Of a stretch of 64,000 bases of DNA, positions 47,420-57,658 are shown in pieces. The notes under the pieces were generated by a model. It worked only from the letters and a program-made list of their open reading frames with translations, made no database searches and was not told where the DNA came from. Each line of letters begins with the position of its first letter. The stretch's first letter is position 1. The translations under genes and the position numbers were made by a program. The DNA is taken from assembly GCA_028564925.1 (NCBI GenBank), contig CM053026.1, forward strand, positions 605,447,616-605,511,615, in the 5' to 3' direction. The DNA comes from Lithobates sylvaticus. Its lineage: Eukaryota; Chordata; Amphibia; Anura; Ranidae.

Positions 47420-48780
47420 CCAACCGCTTGCTTGTGAGGAGGAGAACCTAACAAGAGTTTGCTGGCAGCTTAGTGAAACACATATGTGTTTTGAAAGTGT
47501 ACTGTCTCTTGGTAGATTGCATCAAGCATCCTAAGTGATATTTCCAGTATGGTATAATACTTGCAAGTTATTTAAAGACTCTGCTGTGCTATTTTAGCAT
47601 CGAGTCGCATCATCGCTGAGAGTACCTTTTGTGTTGGAGCAGACAAAATAGTAGGATTGCTAGCAGACACCAAAAAGGCAGTTTCACAAACTTTCCTTGT
47701 CCAAGTCCTTTTAACATGTTAGCAAAATCTGTTATGTCAATTGGGCGGTACTAACCCTTTCAGGATGCTGTCTGAAGAAAGACAGGTGCTATGTTCCAAA
47801 CCGGGGTACCGCTGCTCTTCTGGAGGTATGATGTTAGTATCCAGAAAAAGAAGACTGACCTGCAAAAGGAGAGCCGGCGGTACGGCGGATACCCGGGAGA
47901 GTGCACCAAAGAGAGAGCGAGGAACAGTGAGAAAAAAAAAAGAAAAAAACACCGAACGGGAGATGGAAAGGGACTAAGCCACAGGGGCCATAGTACAGTC
48001 ACGTCACCCCTGTATAGCTTTTCAAATCAGGTCGCTTGGTGGTCTACAAACACATGTATTCTCTGTATATACAGGACCGTTTGCCTCCACAGATTAATAT
48101 ATACTCACTCAATTTCTATGAACGCAGTCCCTTTTTTGGTTTCAGCTGGGAGCTTTTAACCGTGTTACCCACCGGCATCCAAAGCATCTTGCAGTGTTAT
48201 GTGCTTACCTTCATAAGTGGCCACAGTTCTTACCAAATTAAACTCCAGTGAGATAGCCTCTTCTTTCTGCTTTGAGAGATATATTCGCCTTTCTCCTATA
48301 CACATAAACTACATTTTACCTCAGGTTTCTGATCTTCCACTTGCTTTTCGGCCGTTTTGTGAGGCAAAGGGATGGTTGATCCTTGTTGTATAGCTGAGGA
48401 GGCAGGCTCAGGCAAATTCCGGAGCGCAGACAGCGCTATATGTTGCTGCATGTAGGAAGAGGGGAAGAGGAGCAGGGGAGGTGAGGGGGAGAGGAACGAG
48501 GAACGAGGATGCCCGGCCGCCCCGCATACACACCGCTCCTGTATCTGCGGTGAGATCTTTCTCTACGGTATGCTGGCGTATGCTGGCGTCCTCCACAGCT
48601 GCTGGGTGAGGGGTCCGGGGGACGAGAACCACGGCGGGTGCGGGAGATCTCGCATGCCGCTCCGGAGCTCTCACTCTCCGTCAGTGCGGCTTCCCGCACT
48701 CAACTCCCGCCGCGAGCTCCACGCACAGGCTCCTCCCACCATGCCGGACGGCGCCGTCACGTCGTCCGCGTCCTGGTCAG
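46990..48780 (-). promoter_or_regulatory. 5' UTR and probable promoter of LINE copy B
   Basis: About 1.8 kb without a gene. The outer 380 bp (48400-48780) are GC- and CpG-rich, as expected of an internal LINE promoter. A T-run at 47391-47417 (A-run in the element) may be an old insertion tail. The assignment depends on the ACTTCT duplication at the two ends. Confidence 0.55.
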
Positions 48781-48788
48781 ACTTCTAA

Positions 48789-49202
48789 TGCGGCGTACAC
48801 ACAGTCGGAATTTCCGATGGAAACAGTCCGATGGGAGATTTTCAACTGATTTTCCGACCGTGTGTATGCCCATCGGTCTTTTTCTGTCGGAATTTCCGAC
48901 GGACTTTGGATTGAGAACCTGTTCTCAATTTTTCCGACGGAAAACCTTTCTATCGGATTTTCCGATCGTGTGTATGCAATTCCGACACATAAAATTCCGA
49001 CGCATGCTCGGAAACAATTCGACGCATTAAACTTCCCTTCTATAGTGCTGTCAAACGTGTTTTATGCCGCTGTGTTACAGACCATCGGAATTTGGTGTGA
49101 CCGTGTGTAGGCAAGACAGTTTGAGCGAAATTCCGTCGGAATTCCGACGCAAAAACCATCAGAGCTTTTTCCGACGAGAATTCCGACCGCGTGTACGCGG
49201 CA
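48789..49202. mobile_element. Harbinger-derived short element with TWA flanks
   Basis: TGCGGCGTACACACAGTCGG is inverted at the right as CCGACCGCGTGTACGCGGCA, flanked by TAA (left) and TTA (right). Interior TTTCCGACGGA and TTCTCAATTTTTCCGACGG words. It sits two bases beyond the ACTTCT at the LINE's 5' end. Confidence 0.85.
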
Positions 49203-49284
49203 TTACACATGCACAGGAGAATTACAATAAAGGCTACATGTGCAGTTAACTCTGGTTTAAAAAAGAAATAAATCTATTCAAGTG

Positions 49285-50091
49285 CATTGGCGGCTGATGC
49301 TCATAATTCTTTGGGAGGGGGGGTGCAAACAAACTGAAAAATTCTGAAAAAAACCCATCAATTGCGGCCACTGTGCCCATCAATTGCGGCCACTGTGCCC
49401 ATCAAATGCAGCCCCTATGCCCCATAAAATGCAGCCACTGTGCCCCATAAAATGCAGCTACTGTGCCCATCAATTGCCACGACTGTGCCAACACAGCCAC
49501 TGTGCCATCAAACGCAGCCACTGTGACCATCAATTGCCGCCACTGTGCCATCAAATGCAGCCACTGTGCCCCATAAAATGCAGCCACTGTGCCCATCAAT
49601 TGCTGCCACTGTGCCATCAAATGCAGCCACTGTGCCCATCAATTACTCCCACTGTGCCCATCAATTTCTGCCACTGTGCCCATCAATTGCCGCCACTGTG
49701 CCCATCAATTGCCACCACCGTGCCCATAAATTGCTCCCAATGTGCCATATCAAATGCTGCCAGTGTGCCCCCCGCCGCCCCATCGTCTGCACTTACCTGT
49801 CTCAATATCATTCGCTTTTCTAGCACAGCTGAGTGACCTGCAAACGCCCAGTATGGCGCTTGCAGGTCACGTTTTTTTGACGCCTATTAGAGCCTATGGC
49901 TCTGATCAGGTGCTTCAAAACAACCCCCCCCGTCACTGTAATTCAGGCACCCTACGCCGGAAAAGGGTCAGGGCGCCTGAATAGGGGTGTCAGCGGCGAT
50001 GCAATGCATGAATCTATCTATTGGTGCTAGAGGGGGTGGCAGGAGAGAGGGGGGCGGCACCCGTGTTTCCCTTATGGACGCACCGCCACTA
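49285..50091. mobile_element. hAT-type non-autonomous element carrying a minisatellite
   Basis: Ends CATTGGCGG and CCGCCACTA are nearly inverted. The 8-bp flanks TTCAAGTG and TTCAAGGG agree at seven positions, as for a hAT duplication. The left interior consists of the array at 49370-49770. The right interior contains GCAGGTCACG and CAGGCACCCTACGCCGG words. Confidence 0.7.
49370..49770. repeat. Minisatellite of CCACTGTGCCCATCAATTGC-like units
   Basis: About seventeen units of 20-27 bp. The long frames on both strands (CPINCHHRAH..., MGTVAAFYGAQ...) are by-products. Confidence 0.95.
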
Positions 50092-50106
50092 TTCAAGGGT
50101 GTTTTC

Positions 50107-50743
50107 TTAAAGTGCCACTAAACCCACATCATAAAAAAACTATCAATGACTGCTGTATTACATGCTGTTCATACTCAGTCACTACTCTGTATTCTGCATG
50201 CAGCGCTGCCTCCTGACGAGCAGGCGCTATTGTTTTTGAAAATTAAGTTGCCTGAAGCCACAGTTGGGCTTCAGGATAATTCTTTTGAAATTTCTGGTTT
50301 CAGTACCAGTCCAGCTGGGTTGCACTGGGTTCCCCTTGACCGTAGGTGTCGCTGTCACCGCGGGCGAGAGTAGAAAGCAGTTTAGCTGGATGCATTAAAT
50401 GCCACTTGTCTCTCGGAGCCAGCCCAGTGGGAGTGTTCTCCTGCTGTGCATTCTGGGGGTGGTATTTAAGGTACCGATTCCATGATGGCAGGGGATTATT
50501 TTCTGTCTTTTTGGTTCTGGTGGTCCTCCTGACCCAGCCTCATGGCCCTCCTCGCCTGGGGTGTGAACCATGCATCCGGTGCGAGCGTACTGATCCAAGG
50601 AAGGTCTGGTGCCGTCTCAACGGAATGGAGAGGCCCAGCAACTGAAGTACCCCAGGGGAGGACCCTTTCAGGAGAAGGCCGCCATGCACAAGGCTGGTTT
50701 CTCTGAAGGAGCCTGGAGGCTTAGTTGAAGGACACGACCTGGA
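50107..50743. other. Family B element start, then unclassified sequence up to the gap
   Basis: TTAAAGTGCCACTAAACCCA at 50107 is a family B left end, but no right end precedes the gap. A TATTTAAGG word lies near 50463. No gene recognised. Confidence 0.45.
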
Positions 50744-51243
50744 NNNNNNNNNNNNNNNNNNNNNNNNNNNNNNNNNNNNNNNNNNNNNNNNNNNNNNNNN
50801 NNNNNNNNNNNNNNNNNNNNNNNNNNNNNNNNNNNNNNNNNNNNNNNNNNNNNNNNNNNNNNNNNNNNNNNNNNNNNNNNNNNNNNNNNNNNNNNNNNNN
50901 NNNNNNNNNNNNNNNNNNNNNNNNNNNNNNNNNNNNNNNNNNNNNNNNNNNNNNNNNNNNNNNNNNNNNNNNNNNNNNNNNNNNNNNNNNNNNNNNNNNN
51001 NNNNNNNNNNNNNNNNNNNNNNNNNNNNNNNNNNNNNNNNNNNNNNNNNNNNNNNNNNNNNNNNNNNNNNNNNNNNNNNNNNNNNNNNNNNNNNNNNNNN
51101 NNNNNNNNNNNNNNNNNNNNNNNNNNNNNNNNNNNNNNNNNNNNNNNNNNNNNNNNNNNNNNNNNNNNNNNNNNNNNNNNNNNNNNNNNNNNNNNNNNNN
51201 NNNNNNNNNNNNNNNNNNNNNNNNNNNNNNNNNNNNNNNNNNN
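50744..51243. other. Assembly gap of 500 N
   Basis: Exactly 500 undetermined bases, a conventional placeholder length, so the true distance is unknown. Frames spanning it are meaningless. Confidence 1.
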
Positions 51244-52008
51244 CGCTATACACAAAAAAAGAGCGTAAATTTTGAAAAAAAAACAATATTTTTTTCTTTT
51301 TGCTTAATAAATATCCAAAAGCAAAAGTAAAAAAAACTAATTTCTTCCTCGGTTTAAGCCAAAATGTATTCTGCTTTTTAGGTAAAAAAAAAAAAAAAAC
51401 GCAGTAAGAGTATATTGTTTGGTTTGCGCAAAAGTTATAGTGTCTACAATCTATAGGATAGATTTATGGTATTTTTATTATTATAATTTTTTTACTAGTA
51501 ATGGCAGTGATCTGCGATTTTTTGTAGGATTGTGACATTGCGACAGACAGATGGACACTTTTGACACTTTTATGGGACCTTTGACATTTATACAGCGATC
51601 AGAGCTAAAAATAGCCACTTATTACTGTATAAATGTCACTGGCAGGGAAGGGGTTAACACTAGGGGGCAATCAAGGGGTTAAGTGTGTTCCCTGGGAGGT
51701 GTTGCTAACTGTATGGGGGCTGGGCTGACTGGAGGAGGAGAGAGATCATGGTTCCTAATCACTAGGCAAAGACGATCTGTCTCTTTTCCCCTGACAGAAC
51801 GGGGATCTGTTTGTTTACACTGTCAGATCCCCGTTCTGCCTGTTTCTGGAGTGATCGCAGGTAGCCGGCGGACCCGCTGGCTGGCCTCCAGCGGCGCGCT
51901 TGTGCCCACGAATCACTGTCTACGCACCTGATGTACAATGACAGCGATTCACGCAGGGGAGCCCACCTGCTGCAGTACAACTGTGGCGGGCGGTCCGTAA
52001 CTAGTTAA
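51244..52008 (-). mobile_element. TTAACC-family element, cut by the gap
   Basis: Reverse-strand copy of the 25700-26533 type: TGGTTTGCGCAAAAGTTATA, TTACTAGTAATGGCAGTGAT, AGGGAAGGGGTTAACACTAG. It ends at TTAA 52005-52008, the same TTAA that starts the next element. Confidence 0.75.
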
Positions 52009-52762
52009 AGCTGAACTCTAGGCATATATAAAAGGCACAAGGTAATGCTACTTTGTAATCATTAAGGCTAGGTTCACACTGCTGCGATGTCCGAGATCGG
52101 ATGTGATTCGCACCGCACTGCAGTGCAAATCACATGCGATCTCTGTGCGATGCGCTTTCAGCCATACAGATAGTATGGCTGAATTCGCATTCGGACCAAA
52201 CTCGTACAGGACCCTTTTTTTGGTCCACAGCAGAATCGGAACATAGGGTGTTCACACCATGCAATCCGATTCCTGTCCGAGTTTGCAGATCGCACTATGA
52301 TATGCAAAATGATTTGGGGGTGTCATTAACTTTTAACTGACACTCCCAGCAGTTCGCATAGGGCAGTGTGAACTGCTGCTGGGAGACATGTGATGCGGGA
52401 ACCCGCAGTAGATTCACAGGGTTCCCGCATCGCAGCAGTGTGAACCTATCCTAATACATAAATACATTGATTTATTTTTAAATACCTGAATTTGACCTGT
52501 CTGTCCCTGTACAGCAGATCTGAAGTGTGAGAAGACAAGGAGTACAAGGAACCAATTAGTTCAAGTGCTATACAGTCACGGGTTAGGGTGTGTCCAGGAC
52601 ATCCTGGGCTCAGAGTGGTTTTAATGAGCTATACATCATACTGAGGACATCTAGTGGCATAAAAAAGCACTTTAAATATTACAGCAAAAGCTGATTTTGT
52701 TGTATATTTTAATGGGCTATTAGTTTTTATTTTTTTGTTTTTGGCTGTAGTTCTGCTTTGAA
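52005..52762. mobile_element. TTAA-ended element (family A) with a nested element
   Basis: Left TTAAAGCTGAACTCTAGGC, right GTAGTTCTGCTTTGAA. Element 52065-52452 is inserted in it. Non-coding. Confidence 0.6.
52065..52452. mobile_element. Nested short inverted-repeat element (AGGCTAGGTTCACACTGC ends)
   Basis: AGGCTAGGTTCACACTGCTG is inverted at the right as CAGCAGTGTGAACCTATCCT, about 25 bp with one or two differences. A partial copy lies at 37350-37667. Confidence 0.85.
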
Positions 52763-53743
52763 CATTAGTGTATGATTAGTTAGATTTGTTCCCAGATTGC
52801 AATCAGGCATGCAAGCAAACAATCTATCATGTTTGCTAACATATATTTGCACTGCAATCCATTTATTCCTGTGTGGTTTATCTCTGGTCTTTTCTAATTT
52901 ATGTTATATTTAGTAAATCGGCCTTATAGAAAGGGATGAGGTTCGAGTTTGTGGTGACGTAAGGTTCTCCTGCCAACCACAGTGAACATCCAGCCATGCA
53001 GGATGTAATTCGCTAGTAGCTGTATTGCTACCAACACTAAGGTCTGACAGCTTCTTAGCTCAGGGGTGTGAGTGTTAATGGTCACCATTTGATCAAATGT
53101 GTTTTCCAGCATCCCCAGCCCCATTTGTTTACATCAGTTCTGTGAATGGAGAAGAGGATTTGAATTACATCATCTCTTCTACCCATTTACAGAACATGAT
53201 GCATGGGGGTATAGTAAGAAGAGTTCTGTGAAAGATGGAGGAGGCAGGAGAGGAGGTGAACAAGCAGCACAACTTTCCAGATTAAGAGCTGCTGCTGTTA
53301 ACCTTCACAGCACCAGAAGACAGCAGTTCAGGGCAGTATCTGGAGGCTGTGAAGAGGACACAGCATAAAAGATTTTGAGAAGGAGCAGCTTACTGCAGTT
53401 AATGGGATACACACATCATTACACACCCATACATATGTATGGTACTGTATCCCAACAAATCATTTGACTAAACTTTAGCTTTAAAGTCTGACCACTGGGG
53501 AAAAGGAGGCTAAGGAAATGCTTCCTCCTGCCTACAGCAGACTGACGACATCCCAGCATGGGCAATTTCATAAATGTTCAAGGACTGCTTTTATACAAAG
53601 AAAAAGTTTAGAAAAAATGATATTGTCACTGTATATTGTGATTTATCAGAAATGTTATCAATCACGCAAATTTATTGAAAGGCTTACTTTAAAAAAAAAT
53701 ACTGCTACCAATATAGTTAGAGCAAATTAAAGAATAGGTGGTA
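52763..53743. other. Unclassified sequence
   Basis: No gene or named repeat; short frames only. Confidence 0.45.
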
Positions 53744-53745
53744 TT

Positions 53746-54140
53746 GGGGGAGATTTACTAAAACTGGAGAATGCAAAATCATGTGCTGTTCTGCATAGAA
53801 ACCAATCAGCTTCCAGGTTTAAGGCGGGCCATCGAATTCTGAAATATTATTTTTTTTTAGAAAATCTTGACTAAGTATTTTCATTTGAATTTAACACTAT
53901 TAGTGGGCGCAGCAACGGCCGTGTGGCCATCAAATTTGAGTGATCTAGCATGTTGGACATTTTTTGAAAAATTAATTATTTTCTAATCAATGATGGGAGA
54001 ATCGTGCGAGAAATATAATCAAAAAAGAAATGCACATGAGCGTCAAAGCTTAATTGAACAAGCTGGGGTTAGAAGCTGATTGGCTACCACGCACAGCTTC
54101 CCCCAGATTTTGGATTCTCTAATTCTAGTAAATCTCCCCC
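53746..54140. mobile_element. Palindromic short element (GGGGGAGATTTACTA ends) with an insertion
   Basis: GGGGGAGATTTACTAAAACT and CTAGTAAATCTCCCCC are inverted, flanked by ATT on both sides. Interior AACCAATCAGCTTCCAGG pairs with GAAGCTGATTGGCTACC. About 225 bp (near 53822-54045) with unrelated AT-rich sequence separates the halves and looks like a later insertion. Confidence 0.75.
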
Positions 54141-54221
54141 ATTGAGGTTTTCTCTTAAACAAACTTTTTTGTATATCGTTTTGGATAGATGGGGAGAGAT
54201 TAGAATCCCTGCTTTCTTTTT

Positions 54222-54641
54222 TAAGACCCCTTTCACACTTGGAAGTTTTTCAGGTGCTTTTGGGTTAAAAATAGCACCTGTAAAGCGCCTAAAAAATGCC
54301 TCCCCTGCATCCCCAGTGTGAAAGCCCAAGTGCTTCACACTGAGGCGGTGCGCTTGCAGGACATTAGAGAAAGTCCTACAAGCAGCATCTTTCGGGCGGT
54401 GGAGGGGCAGTGGAAGAGCGGTGTTTACACCGCTCCTGCCTATTGAAATGAATGGGCACCGCTGCCGAAGCGCCTGCAAAGCACTTCGGCAGCACTGCTA
54501 CATGGGCACATTTAACCCTTTATTCGTCCGCTAGTGGGGTTAAAAGCACGAATAGCGCTGCTAAAACAATGGTAAAGCACCGCTAAAACTTGCAGCGTTT
54601 TACCATCAATGCCCGCCCGCCCCAGTGTGAAAGCAGCCTTA
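54222..54641. mobile_element. Short inverted-repeat element (AAGACCCCTTTCACACT ends)
   Basis: TTAAGACCCCTTTCACACTT and CCAGTGTGAAAGCAGCCTTA are imperfect inverted copies. About 420 bp, with GCGCCT/AGCGC palindromic words. Confidence 0.65.
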
Positions 54642-55265
54642 GTGCTATTAGGGAACTAACGATCTACCAGTCGAATACTACCATTCAAAATTGCTGCTCC
54701 ACTAAAACAAAGGTGTTTTTATTTCTGAAAAAAAGGTCTGAAATCAATGCCTTCCTTGGAAGGTGACAGTATTTCAAACATAATTAATCCTGTACCCTGT
54801 ATAACACATAGTAAATGAAAAAAAAAAATAGATTTCTGGGTAAATAACAATAAAAGCAATCTTTTTTCCATGTAGAACCGAAGAAGCTATTGCAACTGTA
54901 GGTTCAGCTCAATAGTTATAGTTCTACAAATGCAATTTAAGAATAACTTAAGGAATGCTGTTAAGGTCTTCCTGTGGGGGACAACATTAATGAGGTTCTC
55001 TTAAAATGTTCTCCTACAGGAAATATATTTTTTTCAAGAAAATAAAGCAATATATTTTTTCAATTGCTGTTGCTTAGGATGCTGCTTACTGTGCCTCTTA
55101 TAGCAGTAAGCATAATTGTGCTTTGGGGGGGCCACTACCCCAAAGCACCCTCCCCATATTGTTGGCATGTGGCCTGGTACGGTTCAGGAGGGGGGGCACT
55201 CTCTTGTCCCCCCTCTTTTCCTGCTGCCTGGCAGGTTGCGTGCTCGAATAAGGGTCTGGTATGGA
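54642..55265. other. Unclassified sequence, then a repeat fragment beside the DIRS element
   Basis: From about 55170 it reads GCACTCTCTTGTCCCCCCTC and GGGTCTGGTATGGATTTT. The same kind of repeat (ATACCAGACC, GGGCCTGGT) appears beyond the next elements at 62690-62715. Confidence 0.4.
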
Positions 55266-55377
55266 TTTTCCTGTCGCATCATGGCAGCATACACTCTGGG
55301 TTGTGACTCCGCCTCCACAACCTGATAGGACCACATAACTATAAGATGAAGATACGGCCCCCGCCCCGGTATTCTCT
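55266..55377. repeat. DIRS left inverted terminal repeat
   Basis: TTTTCCTGTCGCATCATGGC ... GCCCCGGTATTCTCT, inverted relative to 60746-60862. It carries TATAAGATGAAGATACGGCC. The two are nearly identical. Confidence 0.9.
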
Positions 55378-56254
55378 AATTTTTCCTCACCTGTTGGGAC
55401 CGCACGCTTCACCCTCTTACCGCTTCGCCCCAGCCAGGTTCTAGCCTCTCCTGGTTTGGAAGTCCTTGCCGGTACAGCCTCTAAACGAAGCTAAATGGAA
55501 GGAACCCCACTCTGGTGATCTCAGGGGTACTACTACTGCACCTGCCTGCTGTAATAAGCCTTAAACAGGTTTAAAAGCATTGCCACCGCTGCCTTGGGAA
55601 GCAAGCCTTAAACAGGCTTAAAGGTATGTGATCCCTCTTTACATTAAAAAGCCTTAAATAGGCTTTGTACCTTGCAGTGGTCTTCCTCCTTTGATGTCAC
55701 TTTCTTTCCGGCCACTCTGGGCCTTGTAGTCCCTCCTGTGTGTCCTCTGTTCCCCCCAGCAGCGCTCAGCGTTCCGGCGCCCCCGCGCATGCGCACTACG
55801 GCTCTACGGGCGTCCTGTGGAGGGAACTGAGGCTATTGCCAGTATCCAAGATGGCGCCGACGGCCGCGCGGCGCTACTGCGCATGCGCGAAGCGTCACGG
55901 CGCTCCCGGCGCCAAATTCAAAAGAGGAAAGATTCCCTTTCCTTTCCCTGGATGTTTTTCTCAGCAGAAACCACCTGCAACAGATTCCAGGACTATCACA
56001 GCACACTCCCCAATAGGTAAGTGCCTATTTTGTTTTGTTTCTTTATTTGTGCATTGCTGCAATCTGCTTCTTGCTCCATTTCCCCCCTTACCTTCCTTCC
56101 CCTTTAATGCCTATTCCTTTCTACTAGGCTGCCTTTACTATCCCTATGGAGACCACTGCCCCAGCAGATCACCACCATCGTGATAGGTAAGAGGGAAGGA
56201 TTGGGTAAGTAAGAAGACGAAAAAAAGAGTGCAGGACCCGCTAATGCTGCCTAA
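55378..56254 (+). promoter_or_regulatory. DIRS leader with promoter-like CpG-rich segment
   Basis: Two NRF-1-like palindromes (GCGCATGCGCAC at 55785-55796 and TGCGCATGCGCG at 55878-55889) flank a YY1-like AAGATGGCGCC near 55848. No TATA box beside them. AGGCTTAAA words repeat at 55560-55670. Promoter function is inferred from the motifs. Confidence 0.5.
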
Positions 56255-57658
56255 ATGGTTAGCCCCGCCAGGTCTTCAAAGTCCGGACGCAGGGAGGCAT
56301 CTCGTGGAAGGAGCCGCTCAGGGCACAGGAGGAGCCACTCAAGCCGCAGCAGGAGGAGGAGCCGCTCAGGCCACAGGAGAAGCCGCAGGAGTCGCTCCAG
56401 GTCCCGCTCCCATAGCCACTACCACCGAAGGAGGTCATCGCACAGACGCTACTCACCAGCCCCCCCTCCCCGACCAGCGGCCAACGCCTGCTGGATATGC
56501 GGAGCCATCGCCCTTCCGGACAAGCTTGCCTGTCGCAGGTGCCTCGAGGAGGGCACTAGGGAAAGGGAGCAGGAGCCAAGGGAGCTTGCGACTGCAGCTC
56601 CGCAGTCCACTCCAGACATGGAGATGTCCATTAGGGGTACCCCCCCCCCCCCCCCCAGTACATCCAGAGAACCAGACTCCCAGTCTGAGGATGAGGAGCT
56701 GGTGGCGGCCGCGGGTTTTGACTTCTCCCTGATCGATCCATTTGTGAAGTCTGTCAAGGAGGCGATTAACTGGGAGGAACCCCAGGAGGCCCCCCAGAAA
56801 CAGAAGAAGTACTTCCCTAACCTCAAGAGGGACCCAGAGGCATTCCCATTCATTGAGGAGTTGGATGACCTGATCAGGGAGGAGTGGCAGAAGCCAGACA
56901 AGAAACTGAGCCTTAATAACAGGCTCACCAAACTCTACCCGCTCAAAGAATCCCAGGCTAAGCCCCTGGTTACACCGCCAGTAGTGGATGCTTCTCTCAT
57001 GCGCCTGGCGAGGCACGTAACGCTCCCTATCGAGGACGCAGTAACTTTCAGGGACGTCCTGGACAGGAAAATTGACACTGACCTAAAAAGGGCCTATACA
57101 GCAGCAGGAGGCGCTTGCAGGCCAGCCATAGCACTGGCCGCCGTTGGCAAGGCTATCTCCAGCTGGTCAGCTTCCACGGAGAAGCTCATTACGGAGGGTG
57201 CAGACCAAGACAGGATAGTCAGGGCCCTGCAGGAACTCAGCCTCGCTGGGGATTTCGTGGCAGAGGCCTCAGTGGATGCCATAAGATCATCCTCTAGGGC
57301 CATGCTGGCCTCGGTTATGGCCAGGCGGGCGCTCTGGCTCAAACCCTGGACAGCGGACCAGGCCTCCAAATCTAATTGGTGCCGCATCCCCTTCGATGGT
57401 GAGAACCTCTTTGGGGCAAAGCTGGACTCAGCTATCTCAAAAGTGACCGGCGGAAAATCCGGGCTCATCCCCTCGGATAGGAAACCCAGGCAACAGAGGC
57501 CTCCTCCTTCCAGACGCAACCTGCCGGATAGGTACAGGGATGCTAGGGCCTACAGACCAGGCAAGGAGTACCGGAGGAACTGGAGGAATCCCCAGACTAC
57601 CTTCTCCAAATTCCAAAAACCTAAGACCTCTGCGTCTAATGACCAGAAGTCTTTTTGA
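56255..57658 (+). CDS. DIRS gag-like frame
   Basis: A 467-residue frame. The N-terminus (residues 1-70) is a dense Arg-Ser tract. A zinc-ribbon-like CWICGAIALPDKLACRRC follows near residues 79-96, then a proline run, an acidic stretch and a mainly helical region (LTKLYPLKESQAKPLVTPPV, RHVTLPIEDAVTFRDVLDRK) typical of DIRS gag-like proteins. It overlaps the next frame by about 120 bp, as is common in this family. Structural role inferred from position. Confidence 0.75.
   Translation: MVSPARSSKSGRREASRGRSRSGHRRSHSSRSRRRSRSGHRRSRRSRSRSRSHSHYHRRRSSHRRYSPAPPPRPAANACWICGAIALPDKLACRRCLEEGTREREQEPRELATAAPQSTPDMEMSIRGTPPPPPSTSREPDSQSEDEELVAAAGFDFSLIDPFVKSVKEAINWEEPQEAPQKQKKYFPNLKRDPEAFPFIEELDDLIREEWQKPDKKLSLNNRLTKLYPLKESQAKPLVTPPVVDASLMRLARHVTLPIEDAVTFRDVLDRKIDTDLKRAYTAAGGACRPAIALAAVGKAISSWSASTEKLITEGADQDRIVRALQELSLAGDFVAEASVDAIRSSSRAMLASVMARRALWLKPWTADQASKSNWCRIPFDGENLFGAKLDSAISKVTGGKSGLIPSDRKPRQQRPPPSRRNLPDRYRDARAYRPGKEYRRNWRNPQTTFSKFQKPKTSASNDQKSF

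Larger units (their letters stand above)
41111..48780 (-). mobile_element. Nearly complete Tx1/L1-type LINE, copy B
   Basis: A 7.7 kb reverse-strand LINE: 5' UTR (48780-46990), ORF1, 530-bp spacer, ORF2, 3' UTR and a 26-base A tail (T-run 41112-41137 on the forward strand). ACTTCT occurs just outside both ends (41105-41110 and 48781-48786), a plausible target-site duplication that would fix the 5' end at 48780. Only one frameshift interrupts the coding sequence. It looks young. Confidence 0.85.

Noticed and set aside
49384-49836. 150-codon frame rich in His and Cys resembling zinc fingers
   Set aside because: A by-product of the minisatellite; the spacing follows the DNA unit, not a finger pattern.
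50540-51330. Frames of 195-248 codons crossing 50744-51243
   Set aside because: They run through undetermined bases.
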